A DNA stretch of 64,000 nt from Granulosicoccus sp036478565. Its GTDB lineage: Bacteria; Pseudomonadota; Gammaproteobacteria; Granulosicoccales; Granulosicoccaceae. Positions 49,002 to 57,475 of this stretch are shown one piece after another; the first letter of the stretch is position 1, and every line of letters starts with the position of its first letter. Made by a program: the position numbers and the translations under genes. Where the stretch lies: positions 4,278,001 to 4,342,000 of the forward strand of contig OZ245050.1 of NCBI GenBank assembly GCA_965224525.1, in the 5' to 3' direction. The notes below the pieces were generated by a model. The model ran no database searches. It had not been told where the DNA came from and worked only from the letters and a program-made list of their open reading frames with translations.

Positions 49002-49338
49002 TTCCTATGGCTATTTGAAATTTTGGAGTCCACCGAGGAGTAAAGCATTCCGGATGGCTCTTGTAGTGCTCCAATATTTAATAGCGACGCGAACCGGAAG
49101 TCCTTGATAGTCGGACGATTTCAAGATCGGCGGAATTCGGGTGGTTACCGGTCTCCGTCGCGTGGGATTCATCTTATACCGATATGTTTGGTCGATTCCT
49201 CAGCGTCTCGCCGACGGCGTTCACTCGAAAATTCAGCCTACTACTTCACATTTTTCGTGCAATACGTGCCGTAGTGCTACAGGAATACGCGTTTAAGCCG
49301 TTTTTTAGCCTACAACGGATTTTAGAGAACAGGCCCCA
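49002..49338. other. Divergent regulatory region, 337 bp
   Basis: This region between the BarA-like kinase and the PhnD-like gene must hold both promoters. It is free of open frames with motifs. An ACAGG ribosome site lies 8 nt ahead of the PhnD-like ATG. I could not assign -35/-10 elements with confidence. Confidence 0.4.
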
Positions 49339-50532
49339 ATGTCACATTCATTCCTGCTGCGCCCTGTTGCAATTGCCACATTGCTATCGGTCGCTCTATT
49401 GACAACACAATTACACGCTGGGGAGTCGGTTCGACTGAATTTTGGTGTCTACAGTTCCAACAAACCGTCAGCCATGGTCAGAATATTCAAGCCAACACTA
49501 CAGGAACTTGAAAGTCGCATGGCCGATAAACTCGGCCGCGAAGTGGACATTCGCATGCAGATTGCCAGGGACTACGATAAGGGTGTCTCTGACTTGACCA
49601 CCGGAAAAGTGGATTTCTCCCGGTTCGGGCCCGCCTCCTATACAGAAGCCAAGCGGGTGAATGACGGTCTTCGCATCCTGGCAATGGAGAACTACAAGAA
49701 TTCAAAAGTCTTCTACGGCATTATTGCTGTCAATGCTGAAAGTGACATTTATACAGTCGAGCAACTGCGCGGAAAATCGTTCGCATTTGGTAGTGAAAGT
49801 TCAACCATCGGTCGTTTTCTGTCCCAGCTGTATCTAGAGAAACACGGCATCCACGCAGATGATTTGAGCAGCTACAAATATCTAGGTCGTCATGACAGGG
49901 TTGGCACTGCAGTAGGTGCCGGTGATTTTGATGCGGGCGCACTGAATGAAAAGACATTCAAAAAACTGGTTGAAGCAGGTGAGCCTATACGCGAACTAGT
50001 ACGCTTTCCCAATGTAACCAAGCCGTGGATTGCCCGTGCCGATCTGGCCCCGGAAATATACGAAGCGCTGCGAGACTCTCTACTCGAAATTAACAACACG
50101 GCAGCACTGGTTGGTCTGAAAGTAGATGGTTTTCTGCCTGGCGATGATTCGGACTACGAGGAAATTCGAAACTCCATTGCCAACAATAATGCGTTCTTTG
50201 CTGAGCCGGAAAATCGGGATGATATACCAGCTCAAGCCAGAGATAACCTTTCTGTAAGCGCACAGACTGATGCGACCCAGGCTACTGCTGTTTCCAGCAA
50301 CACATCCGGGTTTGCAGCCATAACTTCTGCTCCAGCCCTACAGGCCGCCCAGGGTGTCAGCGAAGTGCTGAACGACGGAAGCCACATAACTGTCAACATC
50401 ACTCTACCGCCCTCGCTGTTTGTAAAGACAGACGCATTGGGCAACAACGGTAGAAATATAACGATCAACCTTGTAATACCGGATACAAACGTAACAGTAG
50501 CTCTGCCCGCCAATGACACAGATAGCCACTAG
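49339..50532 (+). CDS. PhnD-like periplasmic oxyanion-binding protein
   Basis: 397 residues. A signal peptide ends LLTTQLHA, then a PBP2-type domain related to PhnD, PtxB and AioX begins: RLNFGVYSSNKPSAMVRIF, GKVDFSRFGPASYTEAKRV, LRGKSFAFGSESSTIGRFL, VGAGDFDAGALNEKTFKKL. The C-terminal ~110 residues (after about 285) are Ala/Thr-rich and unlike transporter subunits. No ABC permease or ATPase gene follows; instead a hybrid kinase starts 51 bp later. By analogy with AioX-AioS and TorT-TorS it probably delivers a ligand signal to that kinase. Ligand candidates are phosphonate, phosphite, arsenite-type or sulphur oxyanions; none is proven. Confidence 0.85.
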   Translation: MSHSFLLRPVAIATLLSVALLTTQLHAGESVRLNFGVYSSNKPSAMVRIFKPTLQELESRMADKLGREVDIRMQIARDYDKGVSDLTTGKVDFSRFGPASYTEAKRVNDGLRILAMENYKNSKVFYGIIAVNAESDIYTVEQLRGKSFAFGSESSTIGRFLSQLYLEKHGIHADDLSSYKYLGRHDRVGTAVGAGDFDAGALNEKTFKKLVEAGEPIRELVRFPNVTKPWIARADLAPEIYEALRDSLLEINNTAALVGLKVDGFLPGDDSDYEEIRNSIANNNAFFAEPENRDDIPAQARDNLSVSAQTDATQATAVSSNTSGFAAITSAPALQAAQGVSEVLNDGSHITVNITLPPSLFVKTDALGNNGRNITINLVIPDTNVTVALPANDTDSH

Positions 50533-50583
50533 TCACACCCACGGCATTCTACTTTTAACGCAAACATCGAGGTTCAAAATTCT

Positions 50584-52905
50584 GTGTTAGCACGACTATT
50601 CAAAAACTGGCCGTTGCGCCGACAAATCGTTTTGGTGACAGGTTGCACCATTCTGGCTGTTGGTATGGGTGCGGCGGAATTTGTTCGATATAACGAGAAT
50701 AGGGCGTTTGAAAGAAATTTTCGAGACCAGACACAAAAATTGGTCTCCATGCTATCTGCAACTTCACTAGACGCAATCCTGAGCGAAGACCGGCCACTTC
50801 TGGAAACCACAATGCAACAATTGGTCGATCTCGATAGCGAAGTCGAGGCGATCAGTATTTACAATGAAAATGACAAGGTGCTGACCTCATGGCAGAAAAG
50901 CCGCTCGGAGACCGTTCAGGACACAGAGCAATACATTGACTTTTCACAGGATGTTGAGCTCGAAGGCGAGTCATTTGGTCGCATAGCCGTCACATGGAAT
51001 GTTGAGCGTCAACAACAGGAAATACGCGAGTATGCAAAGCGTATTTATTTGTATGCAGCGGGCATATCATTTTTACTTGCCCTGATTGTAGTTGCACTGA
51101 TTAACGGACTGGTGGTTTCGCCTATCCGCGCCATACACAACCATCTCGTTCTGTTACAGGCCAACCAGACAACCGGTGAGCTCCGGGTTGTTGCCGCACG
51201 CGAGCTAGCAGACCTCGGTAGCACGGTCAACGAACTTGGCAATATTCTTGAATTGCGCAAACAGAAAGAAGAGGAGCTAGAAGAGGCATCAAGAGCCAAA
51301 TCAGAGTTTCTGGCAAACATGAGTCACGAACTAAGGACACCTATGAACGGGGTGCTCGGCATGTTGTCGCTGATAAAGGACACTAAACTCAATCCAGAAC
51401 AAGCTGAGCAGATCAAGATAGCCGCTTCATCTGGCCGCAGTTTACTAATACTAATCAACGACATTCTCGATTTTTCAAAAGTCGAAGCTGGCAAACTCGA
51501 ATTTGAATCTATCGAGTTCAATCTGGAGGACCTGGTCGAGGATGTTTCAGAGTCACTGGCAGAGCAGGCTTACAGTAAAAATCTGGAACTAACCTGCCAT
51601 ATCAATAACGACATTACCCGATTGGTCAAGGGCGATCCGACACGTATCAGACAAGTGTTGACCAACCTGACAGGCAATGCGGTGAAATTCACCCGTGAAG
51701 GCAGCATACGAATTGAGGTGGAAGCAATTAGCCATGCCGATAGTTCAAGTTGCCTGCGTTTTTCCATCATCGACTCCGGTGTAGGAATTGATCAGCATGC
51801 GCTGGAAACTATCTTTAACTCATTCGCTCAGGCGGACGGTTCAACGACCAGAAATTTTGGTGGCACCGGTCTGGGGCTTGCTATTAGCCGCCGCTTGATC
51901 GAAGGCATGGGAGGACTGATAGATGTATCTTCCGAGCCTGACTCCGGCAGTGTTTTCTGGTTTGAGCTGGATCTACCACTCATCGGTAAAACCCTTGCAC
52001 AACTTGCCGCAGAAGACCAGCCTATAGCCGGTAAAATCCTGTTGGTGGAAAGCAACGAAATCACGCGCCGACATGTGATCAGTTTACTGTGCGACATGCA
52101 CGCCGATGTTGACTTTGAATTCACGGGTGCGAGCGCACTGCAAAGACTTCGTCAGTCAGAACAACAGAGAGCAATGTACGACATCATTCTGTTCAACGCG
52201 CAGCTTGACGACATGCCCGGCGAGGTTCTAGCGCGCTGCATCGAAGCAGACCCGGGTTTTGACAAAGTACGCCTTGTACCCATGACTAATATCTCTGCCA
52301 GAGTTGCAGAACTATATCCACACAACAATCCGCGAATAGCTGCCCATATCAACAAGCCAATCAAGCGCATGGAGCTCACACGTGTGCTGAAGCAAGCGCT
52401 GGATCCTGAAAGCAAAGACTTTGAACGCATCGATGAGGCGCAAGCAGCACAGCGCGAAGTATTCGGTCATATTCGAGTACTGGTTGTTGAAGATAACGCC
52501 GTAAATCAGGAAGTCGCTCTAGGAATGCTTGAAAAAATTGGTTTTCAGGCCGAGGTCGCGGGAAATGGCCGGGAAGGACTGGATATGCTGGCAGAGCACA
52601 ATAATTTCGATCTGGTGCTGATGGACTGCCAAATGCCGGTTCTGGACGGCTACGCAGCTACCAGAGAATTACGCGAATTAGAGGCCAGCAACCTGCAACT
52701 ACTCAACCGGATGCCGATCATTGCACTGACAGCCAATGCCATGACCGGTGACGCTGAAAAATGTCTGGCATCAGGCATGGACGACTACCTGTCCAAGCCG
52801 TTTGAAGAGCAGGCTCTTGAGGAAAAAATTGTTTTCTGGCTATCCACCAGAATCACGCAACTGACCATCGCAGGCGATAATACCGCTTTCGATCAGGCCG
52901 CATGA
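50584..52905 (+). CDS. Hybrid sensor histidine kinase with a degenerate first receiver
   Basis: 773 residues from a GTG start. Membrane helices at about 13-32 and 152-176 enclose a ~120-residue periplasmic sensor resembling small Cache/CHASE8-type domains. A HAMP-like linker, HisKA with His248 (MSHELRTPMNGVLGM) and HATPase (SGVGID, GGTGLGLAISRRLIEGMGG) follow. In the first receiver Asn538 (DIILFNAQLDDMPG) replaces the phosphoacceptor Asp. The second is intact with Asp681 (LVLMDCQMPVLDGY). There is no Hpt domain and no separate regulator in the operon. Its stop overlaps the next start as ATGA, so all three operon products are made together. Confidence 0.9.
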   Translation: MLARLFKNWPLRRQIVLVTGCTILAVGMGAAEFVRYNENRAFERNFRDQTQKLVSMLSATSLDAILSEDRPLLETTMQQLVDLDSEVEAISIYNENDKVLTSWQKSRSETVQDTEQYIDFSQDVELEGESFGRIAVTWNVERQQQEIREYAKRIYLYAAGISFLLALIVVALINGLVVSPIRAIHNHLVLLQANQTTGELRVVAARELADLGSTVNELGNILELRKQKEEELEEASRAKSEFLANMSHELRTPMNGVLGMLSLIKDTKLNPEQAEQIKIAASSGRSLLILINDILDFSKVEAGKLEFESIEFNLEDLVEDVSESLAEQAYSKNLELTCHINNDITRLVKGDPTRIRQVLTNLTGNAVKFTREGSIRIEVEAISHADSSSCLRFSIIDSGVGIDQHALETIFNSFAQADGSTTRNFGGTGLGLAISRRLIEGMGGLIDVSSEPDSGSVFWFELDLPLIGKTLAQLAAEDQPIAGKILLVESNEITRRHVISLLCDMHADVDFEFTGASALQRLRQSEQQRAMYDIILFNAQLDDMPGEVLARCIEADPGFDKVRLVPMTNISARVAELYPHNNPRIAAHINKPIKRMELTRVLKQALDPESKDFERIDEAQAAQREVFGHIRVLVVEDNAVNQEVALGMLEKIGFQAEVAGNGREGLDMLAEHNNFDLVLMDCQMPVLDGYAATRELRELEASNLQLLNRMPIIALTANAMTGDAEKCLASGMDDYLSKPFEEQALEEKIVFWLSTRITQLTIAGDNTAFDQAA

Positions 52906-55900
52906 TCAGGGCCCCCTTCATGCAGCCAAACAACAACACTACCCGGATTATGCGTCGATACCGCTGGCAGGCGTCGCTAGCTGCTGCGACCTTGTACGGG
53001 CTCAGCGGTAGCGCACACGCTATTCCTTCACCGGACCTCGTCATCAATCTGTCGGCAAGCGTCGCGCAGTTACTTGGCCTACTAAGCGTCGTATTCGGCG
53101 GGTTTGCTGTCTCTGCAAACAAACGAGCCAAAAAGAAAAAGACCAGTTCCGGTTTCGTTAGTCGCATTCTGGTCAGTTTTGCTGGTATTTTCCTATTGTC
53201 TTCTCTGGCAATAAACGTCCTGCAATACACAAGTTCCATTGACGATCGCAATCAGCGTTTGCATACAAACCTGGTCAGGAAATCAGTTGAGAATGGTGAG
53301 GCTGTTGGAGATGTTAGCCTCAAGACATTGTCGTTCAGCGATCAGCTTACCCACTCAAATGGCATCAGCACCGACACACTGGCTGAATGGCTTGCAGAGG
53401 GCAAGAATGTCAACATCATTGACGTGCGAGAGGATGAAGAGTACGAAGTTGGTGCAATTGAGGGTGCCGCTCATCTGCGCTATCCGGACGTGCTCGCCAG
53501 ATCTTCCTTGTTTGCTGAGAACACCGAAACACTGCTGTTGTGTTACTCCGGCAATCGCAGCTCGGAACTCTGCAACGAACTGTCGGCACAAGGTAAGTCG
53601 TGCAACTTCATGGTCGGTGGTTACGAAAAATGGTTAACTGAATCACGCCCGTTGGTCACTGGCATTAATATTACCAGTGACGAACTGCGGACGCTGCCAG
53701 ACTACGCAAACAAAGGTGTATTGCTCGACACGCCTGATGTACATGCACTAATCGCAGAAGAAAGCGCCGAATTCATCGATGTCAGGTATCCGGGAGATTT
53801 CGTCAAGAGCCATCTTCCAGGTGCTCACAATATTACCATGCGCGCACTCAGCAGCGCAGCATTGGCAGAGCGAATTGAGGCTTTACCAAATACGCCACTG
53901 ATAGCTGCTTGCTACGACAAACGAAGCTGCTTCTACTCAGAGGTCATAGGACTCAGACTTGAGCGAGCTGGCAAGGATTTTCGCGGTCGCTATACCGTAC
54001 CGCATGAGTACTACCTCGCTAAAAGCAGTGACCGGGAACATGTTTCTGCCTGGAAACTCGAACAGGAACAGCTGACACTGGTCAGCTATGTTGTAACACC
54101 ACTGAAAAGCCTGCTTGCTAAGCTGGTGGACTCCACCGGGCATTATGCACTGGGATTGCTGGCGGTTGTCTTGATGGTACGCCTGCTATTGATGCCACTG
54201 GCGCTTAAAGCTGATCGCGATACTCGTGTGCAAAAATCTCTCGCAGCTCGAATCAGCGCAATAAAAACCGATCTGGCCGACCATCCGCGCGCTTTGTCAG
54301 AGGCCACTCTGGCACTCTACAAGCGTTACAGGATTCGTCCAATTGTCAATATGCTGGCCTCATTGTTCCAACTGGGCTTCATGCTGTTGTTCTACTCCGC
54401 CGTCAACCAAAGTGCAGCCGGCTGGTCGCAGTCATTCCTGTGGCTCGAATCAGCTTCACTGCCTGACCCGCTATTGATACTGCCGGTATTGGCAAGTGTT
54501 TTGTTTGTGGGTGTACTTGTCAGCCAAAGTCGACCCGAAACAACCCGAAAAAAACTGCTATTTGCTCTGGGTGGCGCAGCTCTGTTTCTGCTTCTCAACC
54601 AGTTGGGTGCGGCGGTTAACATGTACCTCACTATTAGCATGGGTTTCCTGATCGCACAGGGTTGGCTTTTCAGCGCAATAGGCAAACAGTTTGGCTGGGA
54701 TACACTCGGCAAGGACAAGACTGGCATGATCACAGATACCGGTCTGGTGCCCTTGTCTCAAGCGCATTACCTCCCTGAATCAACGGGCAAAAAAGCGGCC
54801 CGTCTCGGTGAGATGATCGAAGCCGGATTTAACGTACCAGATGGTTTTGTCTTCACCAGCCAGATTACCAATCGCTCTCGTCAGAATCCGCATGCTGCGT
54901 TGATGACTGAAGCACAGGAAAAACAGCTGGACAAGCTTTGGAAAAACCTGTCGGCAAAACGCGTCGCAGTTCGCAGCTCTGGCGCAAATGAAGACGGTGA
55001 GGACAACAGCTTCGCGGGCGTCTACGAGTCCATCCTGAACATCACGCGCGATGGTCTTGAAAGCGCTGTGCGTGAAGTATACGCTTCACTCTGCTCGGAT
55101 CGTTCCACCGCATACACACAACACGCAAACGGCTCCAACAACATCGATGAAGATCAGGGCGGCGTTGTTGTACAAAAAATGGTTCCGGCAGAATACGCCG
55201 GTGTCATGTTTACAGAGCACCCCGCAACAACCGGCGCCATGATGGTCGAAATGGTTACTGGACTGGGTGAAGAGCTGGTCAGCGGCAATGTCACGCCGGA
55301 CACGTTTGCTTTCGGCAAAATAAGCAACGAGTTGCTTGAAGCCGAGTCCAGCGACGCATCACTGCCACCAATTGATATCTTGCCGCTATTGGCATTGGGG
55401 CGTGAACTTGAGTCTCTGTTTGGCCAACCCCAGGACATTGAGTGGGCTTACGCAAACGGTAAATTCTACCTTTTGCAAACGCGCGACATCACTCGCTCTA
55501 TCGCGACAGGCGCTTCATTGAAAAACCTGGCAGAACAGGAACGGAAGAAACTACTGGGACAATTACTGGGCCAGCGCAAGAAACTACGTCGTAGCGATGT
55601 CGAACAGGTAAATCAACCAGTATTTGTACAAAGCGAACTGTCAGAACTACTGCCTCGTCCCACACCACTCAGCGCTGACTTCATGGAGCGTTTATGGGCC
55701 GCCGGTGGTAGCACCGAAATTGCCTGTCAACAATTAGGCATCCCCTATAATGTTCACTATCGATCTGCGCCCTACATCAATACGATTTTTGGCTGGCTGT
55801 ATGTCAACAAGCAGGAAGAACAACGCCGACTGGGCAAGGGCCCGGGCGCTTTGGCGTCATTCCGTTTATCGCGCGATGCTGAGTCCACAATTGCACAGTT

Positions 55901-57329
55901 CCACGAAGAATTCTTACCGCGCTTCCAGTCAGAGATGATCGAACGCGGTGTAATCGCACTTGAGCGCCTCACGCTGGAATCTGCAGTCGACATGCTGGAC
56001 AACTGGATATCTCGATTTATCGAAGATACTTACTGCGAAGCCGAGCGTATCAATATCAGTGCTGATTTCCATATGAAAACAGCTCTGGACAAACTGACGG
56101 CGGCCAAGCTGGAGCCTGCGCTGTATCTGAGCGACAACGAAGAGACTGTCGTCAGTCACGCCATGTCATTATTGAGCGGTGAATCCATATCCGCTAAGAA
56201 TATCGAGGAGTTCCTGTTGATATTCGGTCATCGAGCGCCACTTGACTACGAATTGGCAGAGCCGCGTTTCGACGAAGACATGAATCTGGTACGCCAGTAT
56301 ATTGAACGATCCAGCGCTGGTCACAGTAGCAAATCAGAGCACACTTGTACTGAGCTGGCTGGTCAACCTGTCCTCGCTATCACCGTCCAGCGAGCTCGGG
56401 ATTTTCAGCGATTGAAGGAAGAAGCTAAACACTATTGCCTGGTCGAGCTGGCACAGATTCGACGTCTGCTACTGACAATTGACAAGCTATGTCAGCTTGA
56501 AGGGCGAATCTTCCAGTTGACCGTTGACGAAATCCTGAGTCTTAACAATGAAGGTGCAAAGGGTTACGAACTAAAGCAGCTTGGTGCGCTAGCGGACCAG
56601 CGTTTCGCTGCCAGTAACGCCTGGCGTTCGATGCAACTACCGTCGACTTTATCAATCTGCGACCTGGAGCGCATCGACATGCTGACTGGCAAACGCCCGG
56701 ATGCAGTTGAAGCCACTGATTTGACTGGCAAACGTGTCTCAGGTGAACTCGCGGTCACAGGTCGTGCCCGGGTCATTACCGATGTGTCCCAAATCGACAC
56801 CTTCAAGGTCGGAGAGATACTGGTGGCTCGCATGACCGATCCCACCTGGTATCCCTTATTCTCGCAGGCACTCGGTATCGTTACTGAAGTAGGCGGCTGG
56901 CTGAGTCACGCAGCAATCGTCGCTCGTGAATATGACTTGCCAGCGATAGTAGGCGTGCCGGGTATATGCCAGACTATTAAAACTGGTGATGTCATCACCC
57001 TGGCTCTTGACGGCTCAATTGAGCGGGTCGAGGAACGGCGAGCACCAACGTCGCCAATGAGAAACTCATCGGCTGACGACGACTTGAAAAGTACAGAGAT
57101 CAAGGCAATTGGCAAGGCTGCTGGCAGTAACGATTACCGACTTTCATCACAGAAACTGTTCCGCTTTCAAAAGGGCATCGAACGACGCGTTATGAAAGAA
57201 CGTCTTGGTGATCGGCGTCTGGAACCTCGTCATCTGGCATCTGGCGAGGTAATACCGGATCGACGCGCCGCCAACCGCGCTGCTCTGCGAGCAGAAAACA
57301 GCGCTGCGATTTTGAAGAAAGCCAGCTGA
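52902..57329 (+). CDS. Fusion: two rhodaneses, YidC/Oxa1-like core, PEP-synthase/RPH-like dikinase
   Basis: 1475 residues. A signal-like segment (21-40) and two helices (about 54-73 and 88-107) flank KRAKKKK. Rhodanese 1 (~155-250) has the loop CYSGNRSS (Cys214). Rhodanese 2 (~275-372) has CYDKRSC (Cys337). Residues ~395-592 match the YidC core: five helices, VRLLLMPLALKAD with Arg427 at the YidC groove-Arg position, and a charged loop before LYKRYRIRP. A dikinase follows: RVAVRSSGANEDGEDNSFAG (687-706), GGVVVQKMVPAEYAGVMF, DIEWAYANGKFYLLQTRD (845-862), then SELLPRPTPLS. The phosphohistidine swivel is GGWLSHAAIVARE (His1336). The C-terminal PEP barrel is absent, as in rifampicin phosphotransferase. 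Positive-inside topology places the rhodaneses in the periplasm and the dikinase in the cytoplasm. The function is unknown. Confidence 0.88.
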   Translation: MIRAPFMQPNNNTTRIMRRYRWQASLAAATLYGLSGSAHAIPSPDLVINLSASVAQLLGLLSVVFGGFAVSANKRAKKKKTSSGFVSRILVSFAGIFLLSSLAINVLQYTSSIDDRNQRLHTNLVRKSVENGEAVGDVSLKTLSFSDQLTHSNGISTDTLAEWLAEGKNVNIIDVREDEEYEVGAIEGAAHLRYPDVLARSSLFAENTETLLLCYSGNRSSELCNELSAQGKSCNFMVGGYEKWLTESRPLVTGINITSDELRTLPDYANKGVLLDTPDVHALIAEESAEFIDVRYPGDFVKSHLPGAHNITMRALSSAALAERIEALPNTPLIAACYDKRSCFYSEVIGLRLERAGKDFRGRYTVPHEYYLAKSSDREHVSAWKLEQEQLTLVSYVVTPLKSLLAKLVDSTGHYALGLLAVVLMVRLLLMPLALKADRDTRVQKSLAARISAIKTDLADHPRALSEATLALYKRYRIRPIVNMLASLFQLGFMLLFYSAVNQSAAGWSQSFLWLESASLPDPLLILPVLASVLFVGVLVSQSRPETTRKKLLFALGGAALFLLLNQLGAAVNMYLTISMGFLIAQGWLFSAIGKQFGWDTLGKDKTGMITDTGLVPLSQAHYLPESTGKKAARLGEMIEAGFNVPDGFVFTSQITNRSRQNPHAALMTEAQEKQLDKLWKNLSAKRVAVRSSGANEDGEDNSFAGVYESILNITRDGLESAVREVYASLCSDRSTAYTQHANGSNNIDEDQGGVVVQKMVPAEYAGVMFTEHPATTGAMMVEMVTGLGEELVSGNVTPDTFAFGKISNELLEAESSDASLPPIDILPLLALGRELESLFGQPQDIEWAYANGKFYLLQTRDITRSIATGASLKNLAEQERKKLLGQLLGQRKKLRRSDVEQVNQPVFVQSELSELLPRPTPLSADFMERLWAAGGSTEIACQQLGIPYNVHYRSAPYINTIFGWLYVNKQEEQRRLGKGPGALASFRLSRDAESTIAQFHEEFLPRFQSEMIERGVIALERLTLESAVDMLDNWISRFIEDTYCEAERINISADFHMKTALDKLTAAKLEPALYLSDNEETVVSHAMSLLSGESISAKNIEEFLLIFGHRAPLDYELAEPRFDEDMNLVRQYIERSSAGHSSKSEHTCTELAGQPVLAITVQRARDFQRLKEEAKHYCLVELAQIRRLLLTIDKLCQLEGRIFQLTVDEILSLNNEGAKGYELKQLGALADQRFAASNAWRSMQLPSTLSICDLERIDMLTGKRPDAVEATDLTGKRVSGELAVTGRARVITDVSQIDTFKVGEILVARMTDPTWYPLFSQALGIVTEVGGWLSHAAIVAREYDLPAIVGVPGICQTIKTGDVITLALDGSIERVEERRAPTSPMRNSSADDDLKSTEIKAIGKAAGSNDYRLSSQKLFRFQKGIERRVMKERLGDRRLEPRHLASGEVIPDRRAANRAALRAENSAAILKKAS

Positions 57330-57450
57330 CGGATTCGCTTCTTGCCATAGCACGACAGATTCCTCTAGCACTGCAACCGCTTGGCACACTGTGCGCCGCC
57401 TCTGTAAGCTCCCGGCGGGAATGACTATCGCGTAGGCTCTGGCTCTTGGC

Positions 57451-57474
57451 CTGGACTATTCATGCATAGTTCAG
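57451..57474. terminator. Hairpin between convergent fusion gene and dctM
   Basis: CTGGACTAT and ATAGTTCAG form a 9-bp stem with one G-T pair and a 6-nt loop, in the 146-bp convergent gap. There is no T-tract, so efficient intrinsic termination is doubtful. Position suggests a shared transcription end. Confidence 0.4.
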
Positions 57475-57475
57475 A

